DNA of 38,862 nt from Acidobacteriota bacterium (GCA_016870995.1 VFZU01000050.1:1-38862), one strand, 5' to 3'; counted from the first letter of the stretch, positions 1-7,930 are shown. The notes: a model not told the origin generated them from the letters alone. Numbers and translations are program-made.

Positions 1-31
1 CCCGCGTGAACTTCCTTCGCGTTTCAGACAT
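1..31 (-). CDS. N-terminus of a probable transposase OrfA (partial, runs off the window)
   Basis: Only ten codons are visible: Met-Ser-Glu-Thr-Arg-Arg-Lys-Phe-Thr-Arg, with the next codon beginning with G. This resembles the usual opening of IS3-family OrfA helix-turn-helix proteins (MS-x-x-RRKFTRE-F), and the G fits the expected Glu. The Shine-Dalgarno GAGGAG at 47-42 is ten bases upstream. Ten residues cannot settle the family; another DNA-binding protein is possible. Confidence 0.4.
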   Translation of the reverse strand, partial: MSETRRKFTR

Positions 32-92
32 GACTCAAATTCTCCTCGTTGGAATTTTCTGAGTCTAGTCTCGTGTCTCACTTTTGGGGACA
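1..92 (-). mobile_element. Left end of an IS3-like insertion element (partial)
   Basis: Read on the minus strand, position 92 begins TGTCCCCAAAAGTGAGACAC, which starts with TG and looks like the terminal inverted repeat of an IS3-family element. About 60 bases further on, a good Shine-Dalgarno (GAGGAG, 47-42) precedes an ATG at 31-29 that opens an OrfA-like frame and leaves the window at position 1. The spacing from repeat to orfA is usual for IS3 elements. The other end and any target duplication lie outside the window, so the boundary at 92 is an inference from the repeat-like sequence and from the way the neighbouring gene loses its expected end here. Confidence 0.5.
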
Positions 93-645
93 ACTCCAGG
101 GACTGTTCACTTCGATTTTTGCTTCCATCCGATGAGTGCCTCCACCCTCGGTGGTGATCATTCTGCGCTCCACCATAACGTTCTCAGGAATTCCTTGTTT
201 GCCGCCCTCTTTGGGTACCCAACGGAACTCAGGGCCGGCCTCCGTCTTCGATTTCATCGCCACCTTGCGCTTGGAATCGAGCGTGAAATGAAGATTGGCC
301 ACGGGATCCTCGATGAAGATACTCACGACAGGTTCTTCCATCTTGCCGAGGAGCCCAAGCCCCTGAATGGTGGATTCGATCCTCGTGCGTCCATCCGCAT
401 CCCGCGCAAAAGAGCTCTTGTTTGTATGTTTGATTCGATTTCCGTCAGCAAGAATCTGTGTATGCTCATTCACCGATTCAGCGCTGCAGGGTGCCCCCCT
501 TCACAACGCCAACGCTGGAGCGCAAAAATGTGCGAGTCATCGGCAGTGCGCCCGTTGAAGGCACCACGGCCCGATCAAAAATCATCACATCTCGTTGTGC
601 CATTGCCAAGCCGGCAAGGATTGACATCTCGAAAACAATCTTCAT
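78..645 (-). pseudogene. Secreted 'LADGNRI' family protein, frameshifted and 3'-truncated
   Basis: An ATG at 645 with a GGGAG Shine-Dalgarno opens a short signal-like N-terminus (MKIVFEMSILAGLAMAQ) but the frame stops at 478-480 after 55 codons. The continuation, with the ADGNRI and DADGRTR motifs seen in small secreted proteins next to ECF sigma genes in Acidobacteriota, lies in another frame and runs to the stop at 78. Removing one base from the six-C run at 494-499 (GGGGGG on the coding strand) joins the two into about 188 codons, reading VVKGAPCSAESVNEHTQILADGNRI across the join. The last residues (CPQK) come from the apparent IS3-like end at 92, so the native C-terminus seems lost. The gene starts 9 bases after the membrane-anchored partner of the sigma factor and belongs to that operon. 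Function unknown. A sequencing error in the homopolymer could explain the frameshift but not the truncation. Confidence 0.65.
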
Positions 646-654
646 TTCGACTCC

Positions 655-1167
655 CTATTCTTGTTCATTCGCGACCACACGAACAGCCCTCGTTATCCCG
701 TCGTCGCCCAAAAGTACATCCGCCATCATGTTTGGCCGCATCATTTGATCCGGCCGCAAAACTCCCAACGCAGCCAACCGATTTCCGCTGACATTCACAC
801 GCAAGACCTGCAGCATCCGAGGCTCCGGCAGCATGTTTGTCTCGGCAATCGCGACAAATCCCGTCACATCATTGCGTACGACACGGCGAGGGGCCAATGC
901 TCTTCGCACGACTGGCCGAGGTACTTCCACTTCAGCTTTGATGGTTGCAACTGCTTCAACCGCTGGCGTCATTGGCGGAACTACCGCAACGACTTTCGGG
1001 CTCGGTCGCAGCAGAACAACCGCAATCGCAGCTGCAGCAGCAACGGCCAATCCAAGCCAGGCTCGATTCCATTTGTGGCGACGCTGTGCCAGCAGGGAAT
1101 CAAAATCAGGAACAATCGGGGCGGCTAGGCTTTCGCGGTACTCGCTCATCAATTCGTTCAGCTTCAT
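655..1167 (-). CDS. Single-pass membrane protein of an ECF sigma operon (possible anti-sigma partner)
   Basis: A 170-residue protein with a polar N-terminal segment (1-33), one hydrophobic segment at about 36-53 (WLGLAVAAAAAIAVVLL), a Pro/Val-rich stretch, and a C-terminal part of about 80 residues ending in VLLGDDGITRAVRVVAN. It starts 22 bases after the ECF sigma factor and ends 9 bases before the broken secreted protein. Position in the operon and the N-in single-pass layout suggest an anti-sigma or sensor role at the membrane, but I see no ZAS (HxxxCxxC) motif, so the assignment rests on context only. No named domain recognised. Confidence 0.6.
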   Translation of the reverse strand: MKLNELMSEYRESLAAPIVPDFDSLLAQRRHKWNRAWLGLAVAAAAAIAVVLLRPSPKVVAVVPPMTPAVEAVATIKAEVEVPRPVVRRALAPRRVVRNDVTGFVAIAETNMLPEPRMLQVLRVNVSGNRLAALGVLRPDQMMRPNMMADVLLGDDGITRAVRVVANEQE

Positions 1168-1189
1168 GACGCACTCCCTTCAAAAGCTT

Positions 1190-1729
1190 TCAATCGCAGC
1201 CGGAGAGCCGCCCGCGTGCTCGACTCAGTCGCGACCGCACTGTGCCGATCGGCAAACCAAGCGCATCGGCGCAATCCTCGTAGCTGCACTCTTCGATTTC
1301 GCAGAGCAGCACCACTTCCCGGTAATGCTCCGGCAGACCCAGAATGGCATCCCGAACCGCAGACACTCGCTCAGCTTGCTCCAGATTCAACAGCAGATCC
1401 TCGTCTGTGGTTTCATCCTCGATCAGAGCTTCTTCCCGCTCCATTCTGCGAGCGCGACGCAATCGATTCCGCACCATCCCGAATAAGAAAGACAATGGTT
1501 TTCCACGCCTTGGGTCATACTGTTGCGGGTTACGAATCAAATCGAGGAATGCTTCCTGCACAGCTTCAGCCGCGCGAGATTCTGACCCTGAAAAGGCAAG
1601 ACCAAACCGGTAAAGACGCGGGTAGTGGCTTGCATACAGCGCACGGGCGTCGAGTATTTCCTCAACTGCTATGAATAAAACGGCAACCACTGCCTGTAAT
1701 GGACGTGGCACTTTGAAATAGTTCCCCAA
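1190..1729 (-). CDS. ECF-type sigma-70 family RNA polymerase sigma factor
   Basis: Two sigma regions are clear. Region 2 runs from YPRLYRFGLAFSGSESRAAEAVQEAF to MVRNRLRRARRM (about residues 35-98). Region 4 runs from LPEHYREVVLLCEIEECSYEDCADALGL to GTVRSRLSRARGRL (about 130-175), a helix-turn-helix that would contact the -35 element. The length of about 160-180 residues is normal for an ECF factor without extra domains. The start is uncertain: the longest frame opens with TTG at 1729, ten bases after the preceding stop, and no clear Shine-Dalgarno supports it; a GTG at 1711 or 1690 would remove residues that do not look like sigma sequence. It is followed by a membrane-anchored protein and a secreted protein, a common ECF operon plan. 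Confidence 0.9.
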   Translation of the reverse strand: MGNYFKVPRPLQAVVAVLFIAVEEILDARALYASHYPRLYRFGLAFSGSESRAAEAVQEAFLDLIRNPQQYDPRRGKPLSFLFGMVRNRLRRARRMEREEALIEDETTDEDLLLNLEQAERVSAVRDAILGLPEHYREVVLLCEIEECSYEDCADALGLPIGTVRSRLSRARGRLSGCD

Positions 1730-1738
1730 AAAAACAGG

Positions 1739-3094
1739 TTAGCCACGCAACAGGGTCATCGCGTCAGAGAAGAGTTGGTCGGCGCGAGATTCAACCCTAC
1801 TTTCGACGGCAACCCGCAGAATTGGCTCTGTGTTGGAGGCACGCAAGTGAACCCAGCCGTCCTCAAGCAACAACTTCAACCCATCCGTACGCTCAAGTTG
1901 AGCTTCCGGATAGAGCTTTTCCATCCCAAGCATCAGTCCCCCCAGCTTGCCATGGGCAAACTGCACCTTGCCGCTGCGACGGAAGAATCGCGGCAGCGCC
2001 CGGTCCAAATCGCTCAACTTGATCTTTTCGCTGGCCATGCGGTCAAGCAACAGCGCCATTGCCGTGTAGCTATCCCGGCAAAGATGCGTCCCGGAGAAGA
2101 TCACTCCGCCGCTCGAGCCTTCCCCCCCGATCAATGCCTTCACGGCTCGCATGCGATCCACTACGTTTGCTTCGCCCACAGCCGTCCGGTACACGCGGCG
2201 GCCATGCTTTGCTGCAACTTCTTCCACGACATTCGATGTCGTCAGATTCACTGCGACGTCACCAGGAGCCTTAATCAAAGCTGATTCGATCGCGATCGCC
2301 AACATGTCATTGTTATCGAGCATCACGCCCAATTCGTCGCAAACGGCCAACCGGTCACCATCGGGATCCTGTCCAAATCCAATGTCACACTCGTGCGCTC
2401 GCACCAGCACCATCAGATCTCCCAGAGATTCCGGCTTAGGTTCTGCCTCCCTTGGGAACGACTTTGATGGGTCCACGTGAATCGCATGCAGATCGCAGCC
2501 CAGCACTTCTTCGAGAAACCAGACGCTCAGCTCAGACCCTGCGCCGTTCACGCCGTCAAGTGCCACGCGAAAGCGCCGCTGCCGAATTCGCTCAACATCC
2601 ACATGCTTGAGAACACGATTGATATGGCGCTTCCAGGGTGTTGTTTCGTCAACGGTCACCCCCAGCATCTCTTCATTCGTGGCGGCATTGAAGTCGCTTT
2701 GGTGAAACAGGTCAAGCAGCTCTGTACGCTCGTAGTGGTTAAAGAAAAGGCCCTCGCCATTAAACAATTTCAGAGCATTGTATTCGGCCGGATTGTGCGA
2801 AGCGGTGATTCCGATTCCACCAACTGCTCCCGTCTCGGCGATATAGATCTGCATTGTTGGCGTAGTCTGTACGCCCACCCTGACCACCTCACACCCGGCG
2901 GCGAGCAACCCACAGGCCACCGCATGTTCAATCATCGGCCCAGTAAAGCGGGTGTCGCGGCCCAATACGACGCGCCCCCGGCCCACATAGGCACCAAAAG
3001 CCTGGGCAAAATCTGCGGCGAGCAGTGGCGTAAGATACTCGCCCACCACGCCACGAACTCCAGAGACACCAACTTTCAGCTTGTGCTCACGCAT
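1739..3094 (-). CDS. Phosphohexomutase (phosphoglucosamine/phosphomannomutase family), canonical copy
   Basis: A 451-residue alpha-D-phosphohexomutase that moves phosphate between C6 and C1 of a hexose phosphate in the cytoplasm, supplying precursors for cell wall or surface glycans. All four signature sites are present: the phosphoserine loop TASHNP (Ser99), the metal-binding DPDGDR (243-248), the sugar-binding GEGSSGG (324-330) and the C-terminal phosphate loop RASNTEP (418-424). Length and motifs fit the archaeal-type GlmM/ManB branch better than classical bacterial GlmM, so the sugar (glucosamine, mannose or glucose) cannot be fixed from sequence. It overlaps the upstream paralogue by 8 bases, so the two are probably translationally coupled. 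The ECF sigma gene follows closely. Confidence 0.92.
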   Translation of the reverse strand: MREHKLKVGVSGVRGVVGEYLTPLLAADFAQAFGAYVGRGRVVLGRDTRFTGPMIEHAVACGLLAAGCEVVRVGVQTTPTMQIYIAETGAVGGIGITASHNPAEYNALKLFNGEGLFFNHYERTELLDLFHQSDFNAATNEEMLGVTVDETTPWKRHINRVLKHVDVERIRQRRFRVALDGVNGAGSELSVWFLEEVLGCDLHAIHVDPSKSFPREAEPKPESLGDLMVLVRAHECDIGFGQDPDGDRLAVCDELGVMLDNNDMLAIAIESALIKAPGDVAVNLTTSNVVEEVAAKHGRRVYRTAVGEANVVDRMRAVKALIGGEGSSGGVIFSGTHLCRDSYTAMALLLDRMASEKIKLSDLDRALPRFFRRSGKVQFAHGKLGGLMLGMEKLYPEAQLERTDGLKLLLEDGWVHLRASNTEPILRVAVESRVESRADQLFSDAMTLLRG

Positions 3095-4448
3095 AGCTTC
3101 TCACCATATCGAGCAGCTTCGACATCAAGCCTTCGGCGCTCCCTTCCCGCATCTCAGCAATCACGCGAACCACGGGCTCCGTATTTGAAACCCGAACGTG
3201 AAACCAGCCATTGTCGATGTCAACGCGCAAGCCATCCTGGGTGTCCATCTTCGCCCCGGCCCACTGGTCTTCGAGCTCAGTCATCAGCTCGGGGATTCTC
3301 TTGGCATCGAGGGAAACTTCGGCCTTGCGCATGTCGTAGCTGGGCATCCCTGCCAACAGTTTCTTCAAACTCGTGCCGCGCTGCCTGAGATGACTCGCCA
3401 GAGCAAGCAGACTCGCAATGCCGTCGTAAACGAACCGGAACTCCGGCAGCATCACCGCGCCCGTTCCTTCTCCCGCTACTGCGATCCTCTCGGCTGGGTA
3501 CATCGCCAACGCGTCCATTGCATGCTGGCGGCCAACCGGAACTCGCAACACTGTGCCACCATACCGTGACGCAACATCTTCAACCATCGAGGTTGTCGAG
3601 AGGTTTGTAATGATCATCCGGCCAGGCTGCCGCATGAGTTGATACTCGGCCAAAAGTGGCAGGATCATCTCTTCACTCACGACCTCACCGTCACCGCAGC
3701 AGACAGCAATCCGGTCGCTGTCCATGTCGAACAGAACCCCCATATCGCCTCCAATGGCCTGCACCACGGGGGCCAGTTGCAGCCCAACCGTCCGGGCATT
3801 GGTATTCGGAGTATGCGCGAAGGCCTTCGGCTCAAGCGTGGCATTGATCATCGTGATGTCGATCGGATGCCTTTCCTTCAGACGCTTGAGAATCAGGCTC
3901 GACAACCCCGAAGAACAATCGGCGACCAGCTTGAGCCCCCTCAACATTTCGAAGTCGAATACGTTTTCGAGATCGTTGATGTAACGCTCGATAGCTTCAT
4001 CGTCGAAGTGAAGCCGACCCACCTGAGTCCAGTCTCGAAAATCGAATTTTCTGAGGTGATAGATGTCAAGTAGCTCCGAGGCTTCGCCGCTTGAAAGGTA
4101 GGTCCCGTTCGAGCCCAAAAACTTCAACGCGTTCCATTCCGCATTGTTGTGAGAGGCCCCGATTGAGATTCCGCCCGCAGCATTCGTGCTCTGAATCGCA
4201 TGTTGCAGCACGGGCGTTGACGCTAGACCCAAATCAACTACATCCCGGCCGCTGGCCAGCAACGAAGCGACAATACCCTCTCTCAACATCACCGACGATG
4301 CCCTGGGGTCTCGCGCGATCATAATCGGTTCGCGACGATTCAAGAGCACACTGAAGGCGGCGGCGAACTCAAGCGCATGATGCGCCTTGAGACCAGGCCC
4401 AACAATGCCTCGCACACCGACGGTGCTGATGCGTAGTGAACTTGGCAT
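3087..4448 (-). CDS. Phosphohexomutase paralogue with altered active-site motifs
   Basis: A 453-residue member of the same family as its downstream neighbour, with the same four-domain order. The sites differ: the serine loop reads GASHNN (Ser99 kept, the usual Pro replaced by Asn), the metal loop reads DMDSDR (241-246; three Asp kept, Pro and Gly replaced), followed by GEGTGAVM and RVSNTEP. Catalytic Ser, metal ligands and phosphate loop are present, so it is probably active but perhaps on a different sugar or with another tuning. Start ATG at 4448 lies 6 bases after the CBM9-like gene; its end overlaps the second mutase by 8 bases. Annotation pipelines would probably call it phosphoglucosamine mutase or phosphomannomutase. 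Confidence 0.88.
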   Translation of the reverse strand: MPSSLRISTVGVRGIVGPGLKAHHALEFAAAFSVLLNRREPIMIARDPRASSVMLREGIVASLLASGRDVVDLGLASTPVLQHAIQSTNAAGGISIGASHNNAEWNALKFLGSNGTYLSSGEASELLDIYHLRKFDFRDWTQVGRLHFDDEAIERYINDLENVFDFEMLRGLKLVADCSSGLSSLILKRLKERHPIDITMINATLEPKAFAHTPNTNARTVGLQLAPVVQAIGGDMGVLFDMDSDRIAVCCGDGEVVSEEMILPLLAEYQLMRQPGRMIITNLSTTSMVEDVASRYGGTVLRVPVGRQHAMDALAMYPAERIAVAGEGTGAVMLPEFRFVYDGIASLLALASHLRQRGTSLKKLLAGMPSYDMRKAEVSLDAKRIPELMTELEDQWAGAKMDTQDGLRVDIDNGWFHVRVSNTEPVVRVIAEMREGSAEGLMSKLLDMVRSYA

Positions 4449-4454
4449 CGATGG

Positions 4455-5138
4455 TTATTTCACCAAATGCAAGGAGCCAAACTTCTCGGGCGTGTGGTTA
4501 TTGATGCGGCCGGTCGGCATCCATGCCACCATCTTTCGCTCTGGCGGGCCACCCTGAAAACGATAGAAGTTTCCACGCAACATCAGACCTGACTCGATCT
4601 TCTTCGCGGTGATGCTCTTCATGGGAATTTGAAACTCGCCGTACCAGATCTTCGCTTTCGTATCGATACGGGCCTTGGTGACCATGCCGCTATTCCATTT
4701 CCACCCTCCCTCGGGCAGCGGGTTCTTGGTGTCGATGTCCAGGTCTACCCATTCGCCTTGGGGGCTCACTTGATATTCGCGGTACTGGTGGATGTTTTCG
4801 AAATCGGCGCCAACAAAGATCTCGGCCACATCGTGCTCCCAAAGCTTATTGGTTTCCGTCTTCACGCTGGGGTTAGACAAAACGAAAAGCTCTTCAAAAG
4901 GGCAACTCATCAGCACATACAGGTTCTTCTCAGTCCAACGCAGTCGAATCTCGGTGCGATTGGTGGGCAGGTCCTTGCCGAGGTTATTCTTGGTGGCCAG
5001 CACTGGCGCAATTCCCTTCCAGAATGGCGAACCAGGGTCGGCCGCGGGAGTCACATCCTTCGCGGCAAACTTCACATCAAGCGGCTCGGCGGCAAGGGCG
5101 AGGCCGGTGGTCATAGCGATCAGCGCCAGAATTCTCAT
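4455..5138 (-). CDS. Secreted carbohydrate-binding (CBM9-like) protein
   Basis: A 227-residue protein beginning with a signal peptide (MRILALIAMTTGLALAAEP, cleavage likely after ALA at 17). The body resembles family 9 carbohydrate-binding-like beta-sandwich domains: FWKGIAPVLATKNNLG near the start, an RLRWTEKNLYVLMSCPFEE strand pair, WEHDVAEIFVGAD, the YREYQVSPQGEWVDLDID segment and a closing WYGEFQIPMKSI. Such domains occur in secreted proteins that bind sugars or in sugar-processing enzymes; here the domain stands alone. A GAGAG stretch six bases before the ATG could act as Shine-Dalgarno, but a -10-like TATATT ends 8 bases from the ATG, so the message may be nearly leaderless. It heads the minus-strand chain that includes the two phosphohexomutases. 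Confidence 0.75.
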   Translation of the reverse strand: MRILALIAMTTGLALAAEPLDVKFAAKDVTPAADPGSPFWKGIAPVLATKNNLGKDLPTNRTEIRLRWTEKNLYVLMSCPFEELFVLSNPSVKTETNKLWEHDVAEIFVGADFENIHQYREYQVSPQGEWVDLDIDTKNPLPEGGWKWNSGMVTKARIDTKAKIWYGEFQIPMKSITAKKIESGLMLRGNFYRFQGGPPERKMVAWMPTGRINNHTPEKFGSLHLVK

Positions 5139-5146
5139 GTTCTCTC

Positions 5147-5154
5147 AATATAAT
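5147..5154. promoter_or_regulatory. Overlapping mirror-image -10 elements of a divergent promoter
   Basis: The gap between the divergent starts at 5138 (minus) and 5163 (plus) is only 24 bases. It holds TATAAT on the plus strand (5149-5154, 8 bases before ATG 5163) and TATATT on the minus strand (5152-5147, 8 bases before ATG 5138). The two hexamers overlap and are nearly symmetric. Transcription starting about 7 bases past each -10 would begin at or next to the start codon. No convincing -35 hexamer is visible on either side. Confidence 0.5.
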
Positions 5155-5162
5155 TGAAGACT

Positions 5163-6005
5163 ATGGTCCATCGTCTTTCTCTGGTCCTCTTCCCCGCATT
5201 GCTTTTCGCGCAGACGAAGGTTCCAGATTGGGTCAGCGTTGAATCGAATATCCCTTACGGCACCCATAAAGAGACGGTGCTGGACGTCTACCAGCCCACT
5301 CGTGGACCGCAAACGCAGAAGCGACCAGCCGTTCTCGTCATCCATGGCGGAGGTTGGGTCGGCGGCAAGAAAGAAAACGTTTTTGAGGCACTCTGCAAGC
5401 CGTATCTTGAAAAGGGATTTGTAGTTGCCAATATCGAATACAGGCTAGCTTCAGCGGCACTTGCCCCTGCAGCGGTCGAAGATGTTCTCGTAGCAGCAAA
5501 CTGGCTGCGCAAAAATGCCGACAAGTACCGGATCGACCGCAAGAAAATTGTCGTCACTGGGGACTCTGCTGGCGGCCACCTGGCACTCATGGTCGGCCTG
5601 ACCCCGAAAAAAGCCAAGTTCGGGCCTCCGGCAAAAGTCGCTGCAGTCATCAACTTCTACGGCATCACCGACGTGCAGGATCAGCTCGAAGGCGAGAACA
5701 TGCGAGATTACGCTGTACGGTGGGTGCCAGTATCCGTTCCAGACCGCCAGGAGCTTTCTCGCAAAGTGTCCCCTATCGCCTGGGTCCGTAAATCGGCTCC
5801 CCCGGTTCTCACCATCCACGGCGACGCTGACCCTGTAGTTCCCTACGAGCACGGTGTCGACATCACCAAGGAACTGCGCAACGCTGGAAGCGACGCCGAA
5901 CTGCTCCCAATCCACCAGGGTGGTCACGGAAATTTCGCCGCCGAACAATTCACCTCAATCTACGCTCAGATCTTCAGTTTTTTGGAAAGACGAAAGATAC
6001 TCTAA
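5163..6005 (+). CDS. Secreted alpha/beta hydrolase (esterase/lipase-like, BD-FAE type)
   Basis: A 280-residue protein with an N-terminal signal peptide (MVHRLSLVLFPALLFAQ). It carries the full machinery of an HSL/BD-FAE type serine esterase: oxyanion-hole HGGGW (61-65), nucleophile elbow GDSAGGH (Ser135), catalytic Asp in HGDADPVVP (Asp223) and catalytic His in GGHGNF (His255). It likely hydrolyses an ester, for example on a plant polysaccharide or small xenobiotic, in the periplasm. I chose ATG 5163 rather than the in-frame TTG at 5154 because it gives a normal signal peptide and the TTG overlaps the TATAAT. There is no Shine-Dalgarno. The next gene begins on the base after its stop, so they are cotranscribed. 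Confidence 0.9.
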   Translation: MVHRLSLVLFPALLFAQTKVPDWVSVESNIPYGTHKETVLDVYQPTRGPQTQKRPAVLVIHGGGWVGGKKENVFEALCKPYLEKGFVVANIEYRLASAALAPAAVEDVLVAANWLRKNADKYRIDRKKIVVTGDSAGGHLALMVGLTPKKAKFGPPAKVAAVINFYGITDVQDQLEGENMRDYAVRWVPVSVPDRQELSRKVSPIAWVRKSAPPVLTIHGDADPVVPYEHGVDITKELRNAGSDAELLPIHQGGHGNFAAEQFTSIYAQIFSFLERRKIL

Positions 6006-7025
6006 ATGACGCGCCGTCAATTCACCGCCATGCCCTTGATAGCCCCATCCCTCGCCGCCGCCAATGATGTCCAACTTGGCATCGATTTGTTCAGTGTGCG
6101 CAGCCAGGGATGGACCGCCTTCGAACATCTGGACTATGCAGCCAAGTTCGGCGCAAAGGTCGTTCATTTCTCTGAGATTCGATTTCTCGGTTCGCTCGAA
6201 GACGAACACGTTAAGAAGGTGGCCGCTCATGCCAAGCGGCTTGGCATTACCCTCGAGATCGGCATGCGTTCCGTGTGTCCAACCTCGGCGCTGTTCGATC
6301 CCAAGCAAGGCACAGCGGAAGAGCAATTGAAGCGCGTCATCCATGCAGCGCACTTGGCGGATTCACGCCTCGTGAGGTGCTTTCTGGGTTCGATGGCCGA
6401 CCGCGTGGGCAGCATTCCACTCGAAGGTCACATCGAGAACACGGCCCAAACCCTGCGCGCCTGCCGCACCTTCGCGCAAGATCACAATATCCGGATCGCC
6501 GTCGAAAATCACGCTGGCGACATGCAGGCACGAGAACTGAAGTCCCTGATCGAACTGGCTGGCAAAGACTTCACTGGCGCCGTGATCGATAGTGGCAATC
6601 CAGTCTGGGCGCTGGAGGATCCACACCTGACGCTCGAGACGCTGGCACCGTACATCCTTACCAGCCACGTGCGAGATTCGTACCTCTGGAAGACTCCAGA
6701 AGGCATCGCCGTTCAATGGACCCGGATGGGTGAGGGAAACGTCGATATCGCGCAATGGGTGCGGCGGTACCGGGAACTTTGCCCCGGCAAGGCATTGTCG
6801 ATGGAAATCATCGTCACCGGTGCACGCAAATTCGAGGTGTTCCAACGCAAATTCTGGGACGCCTATCGAAATACTCCCGCCTGGGAGTTTTCACGATTTC
6901 TCGCGATTGCCGAAAAAGGCACGCCTCAGCAAGACCCGCCCAAGCTGGAAAAAGACGCTTCCGTCACAAAAGAGCGACGAGATCTTGAGTTGAGCATCGA
7001 ATATACCCAGAAGCTACTTTCATGA
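6006..7025 (+). CDS. Sugar phosphate isomerase/epimerase-like TIM-barrel protein, exported
   Basis: A 339-residue xylose-isomerase-like (AP-endonuclease 2 fold) barrel. Candidate metal ligands occur in the expected order: Glu in AVENHAGD (E167), Asp in VIDSGNP (D195), His in TSHVRDS (H221) and Glu in SMEIIV (E267), with MGEGNVD before the last strand. The N-terminus MTRRQFTAMPLIAPSLAAA has a twin-arginine start and a short hydrophobic stretch, so Tat export is likely, as in many related proteins of Acidobacteriota and Planctomycetota. The substrate is unknown; a sugar or sugar-derived ketone is likely. It lies between a secreted esterase and a thioredoxin-like protein and overlaps the latter by ATGA, giving a three-gene export-oriented operon. 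Confidence 0.85.
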   Translation: MTRRQFTAMPLIAPSLAAANDVQLGIDLFSVRSQGWTAFEHLDYAAKFGAKVVHFSEIRFLGSLEDEHVKKVAAHAKRLGITLEIGMRSVCPTSALFDPKQGTAEEQLKRVIHAAHLADSRLVRCFLGSMADRVGSIPLEGHIENTAQTLRACRTFAQDHNIRIAVENHAGDMQARELKSLIELAGKDFTGAVIDSGNPVWALEDPHLTLETLAPYILTSHVRDSYLWKTPEGIAVQWTRMGEGNVDIAQWVRRYRELCPGKALSMEIIVTGARKFEVFQRKFWDAYRNTPAWEFSRFLAIAEKGTPQQDPPKLEKDASVTKERRDLELSIEYTQKLLS

Positions 7026-7930
7026 AAACCATCAATCTTCTCTTAATTGCCGCCCTCACCCTGCCGGCGGCGATCATTCCTGAAGTCAGAGGATTGCTCG
7101 CAAAACAGGATTTCGCCGGGGCGGGAAAACTGATCGAAGCCCAGCGAGCTGGCGGAGCTTGGACACCAGAATTGATGGAGGCCCACTCCTGGCTCGGCCG
7201 CGGCTACCTTGCCGCCAAGCAATACGACAAAGCTCTTGCTTATTCGGCTACGACGCGCAAGCTTGCTCTTGATGCCTTGAAGTCGCGCAAGCTCGACGAC
7301 GAGAAGCGGCTCCCGATTGCTTTCGGCGCCTCGATCGAAGTCGAAGGCCAATCCCTTGCCGGCAAAGGCCAACTGAGCGAAGCGATCACCTTCCTGAATC
7401 AGGAACTGAAGACCTACTACACGACCTCGATTCGCACGCGAATTCAAAAGAACATCAATCTTCTTTCCCTGGTGGGCAAGCGAGCCCCGGCCCTTGAGAT
7501 CAAGGATTCTGTCGGCACCCTGCCCGTCAAGTCTCTCGCGTCGTTGAAGGGCAAAACAGTTCTACTGTTCTTCTGGGCTCATTGGTGCGGCGATTGCAAA
7601 GCGCAAGCCCCGATCCTTGCCGATCTTGCCGCCAAATACGGCGCTAAGGGCTTCACTGTCGTCGGCCCAACCCAACGCTATGGCTACGTCGGCGGTGGCG
7701 ACGACGCGACACCCGCAGTCGAAAAAACGTATATCGCGAAGGTGTTTTCGGAATACTACGACAAGATCCCCAACATGGCCGCCCCACTCAGCGAAGAGAA
7801 CTTTCGTGTGTACGGATCCTCGACCACGCCAACGCTAGTCTTGATCGACAAGACAGGAATCGTGCGCCTTTACAACCCAGGCAAGCTGACTGCCGCCGAA
7901 CTCGAAGCCAAGATCCTGCCTTTCCTCTAG
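7022..7930 (+). CDS. TlpA/ResA-like thioredoxin protein with N-terminal helical repeat region
   Basis: A 302-residue protein with a signal peptide (MKTINLLLIAALTLPAAI). Residues 20-145 are helical and TPR-like (SWLGRGYLAAKQYDKALAYS; GQLSEAITFLNQELK). Residues 150-302 form a redoxin domain with the active site WCGDC (188-192) in FFWAHWCGDCKAQAP, and the cis-Pro loop SSTTPTLVLIDKTG. The Asp between the cysteines is unusual compared with CPHC/CEPC in TlpA/ResA. It would act as a periplasmic thiol-disulfide reductant. Translation is coupled to the isomerase-like gene (ATGA overlap). It ends 12 bases from the convergent dnaB gene, with no terminator hairpin between. Confidence 0.87.
   Translation: MKTINLLLIAALTLPAAIIPEVRGLLAKQDFAGAGKLIEAQRAGGAWTPELMEAHSWLGRGYLAAKQYDKALAYSATTRKLALDALKSRKLDDEKRLPIAFGASIEVEGQSLAGKGQLSEAITFLNQELKTYYTTSIRTRIQKNINLLSLVGKRAPALEIKDSVGTLPVKSLASLKGKTVLLFFWAHWCGDCKAQAPILADLAAKYGAKGFTVVGPTQRYGYVGGGDDATPAVEKTYIAKVFSEYYDKIPNMAAPLSEENFRVYGSSTTPTLVLIDKTGIVRLYNPGKLTAAELEAKILPFL

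Noticed and set aside
84-791. 235-codon plus-strand open frame
   Set aside because: It is antisense to the broken secreted protein and the membrane-anchored partner, which show family-like sequence; no start signal.
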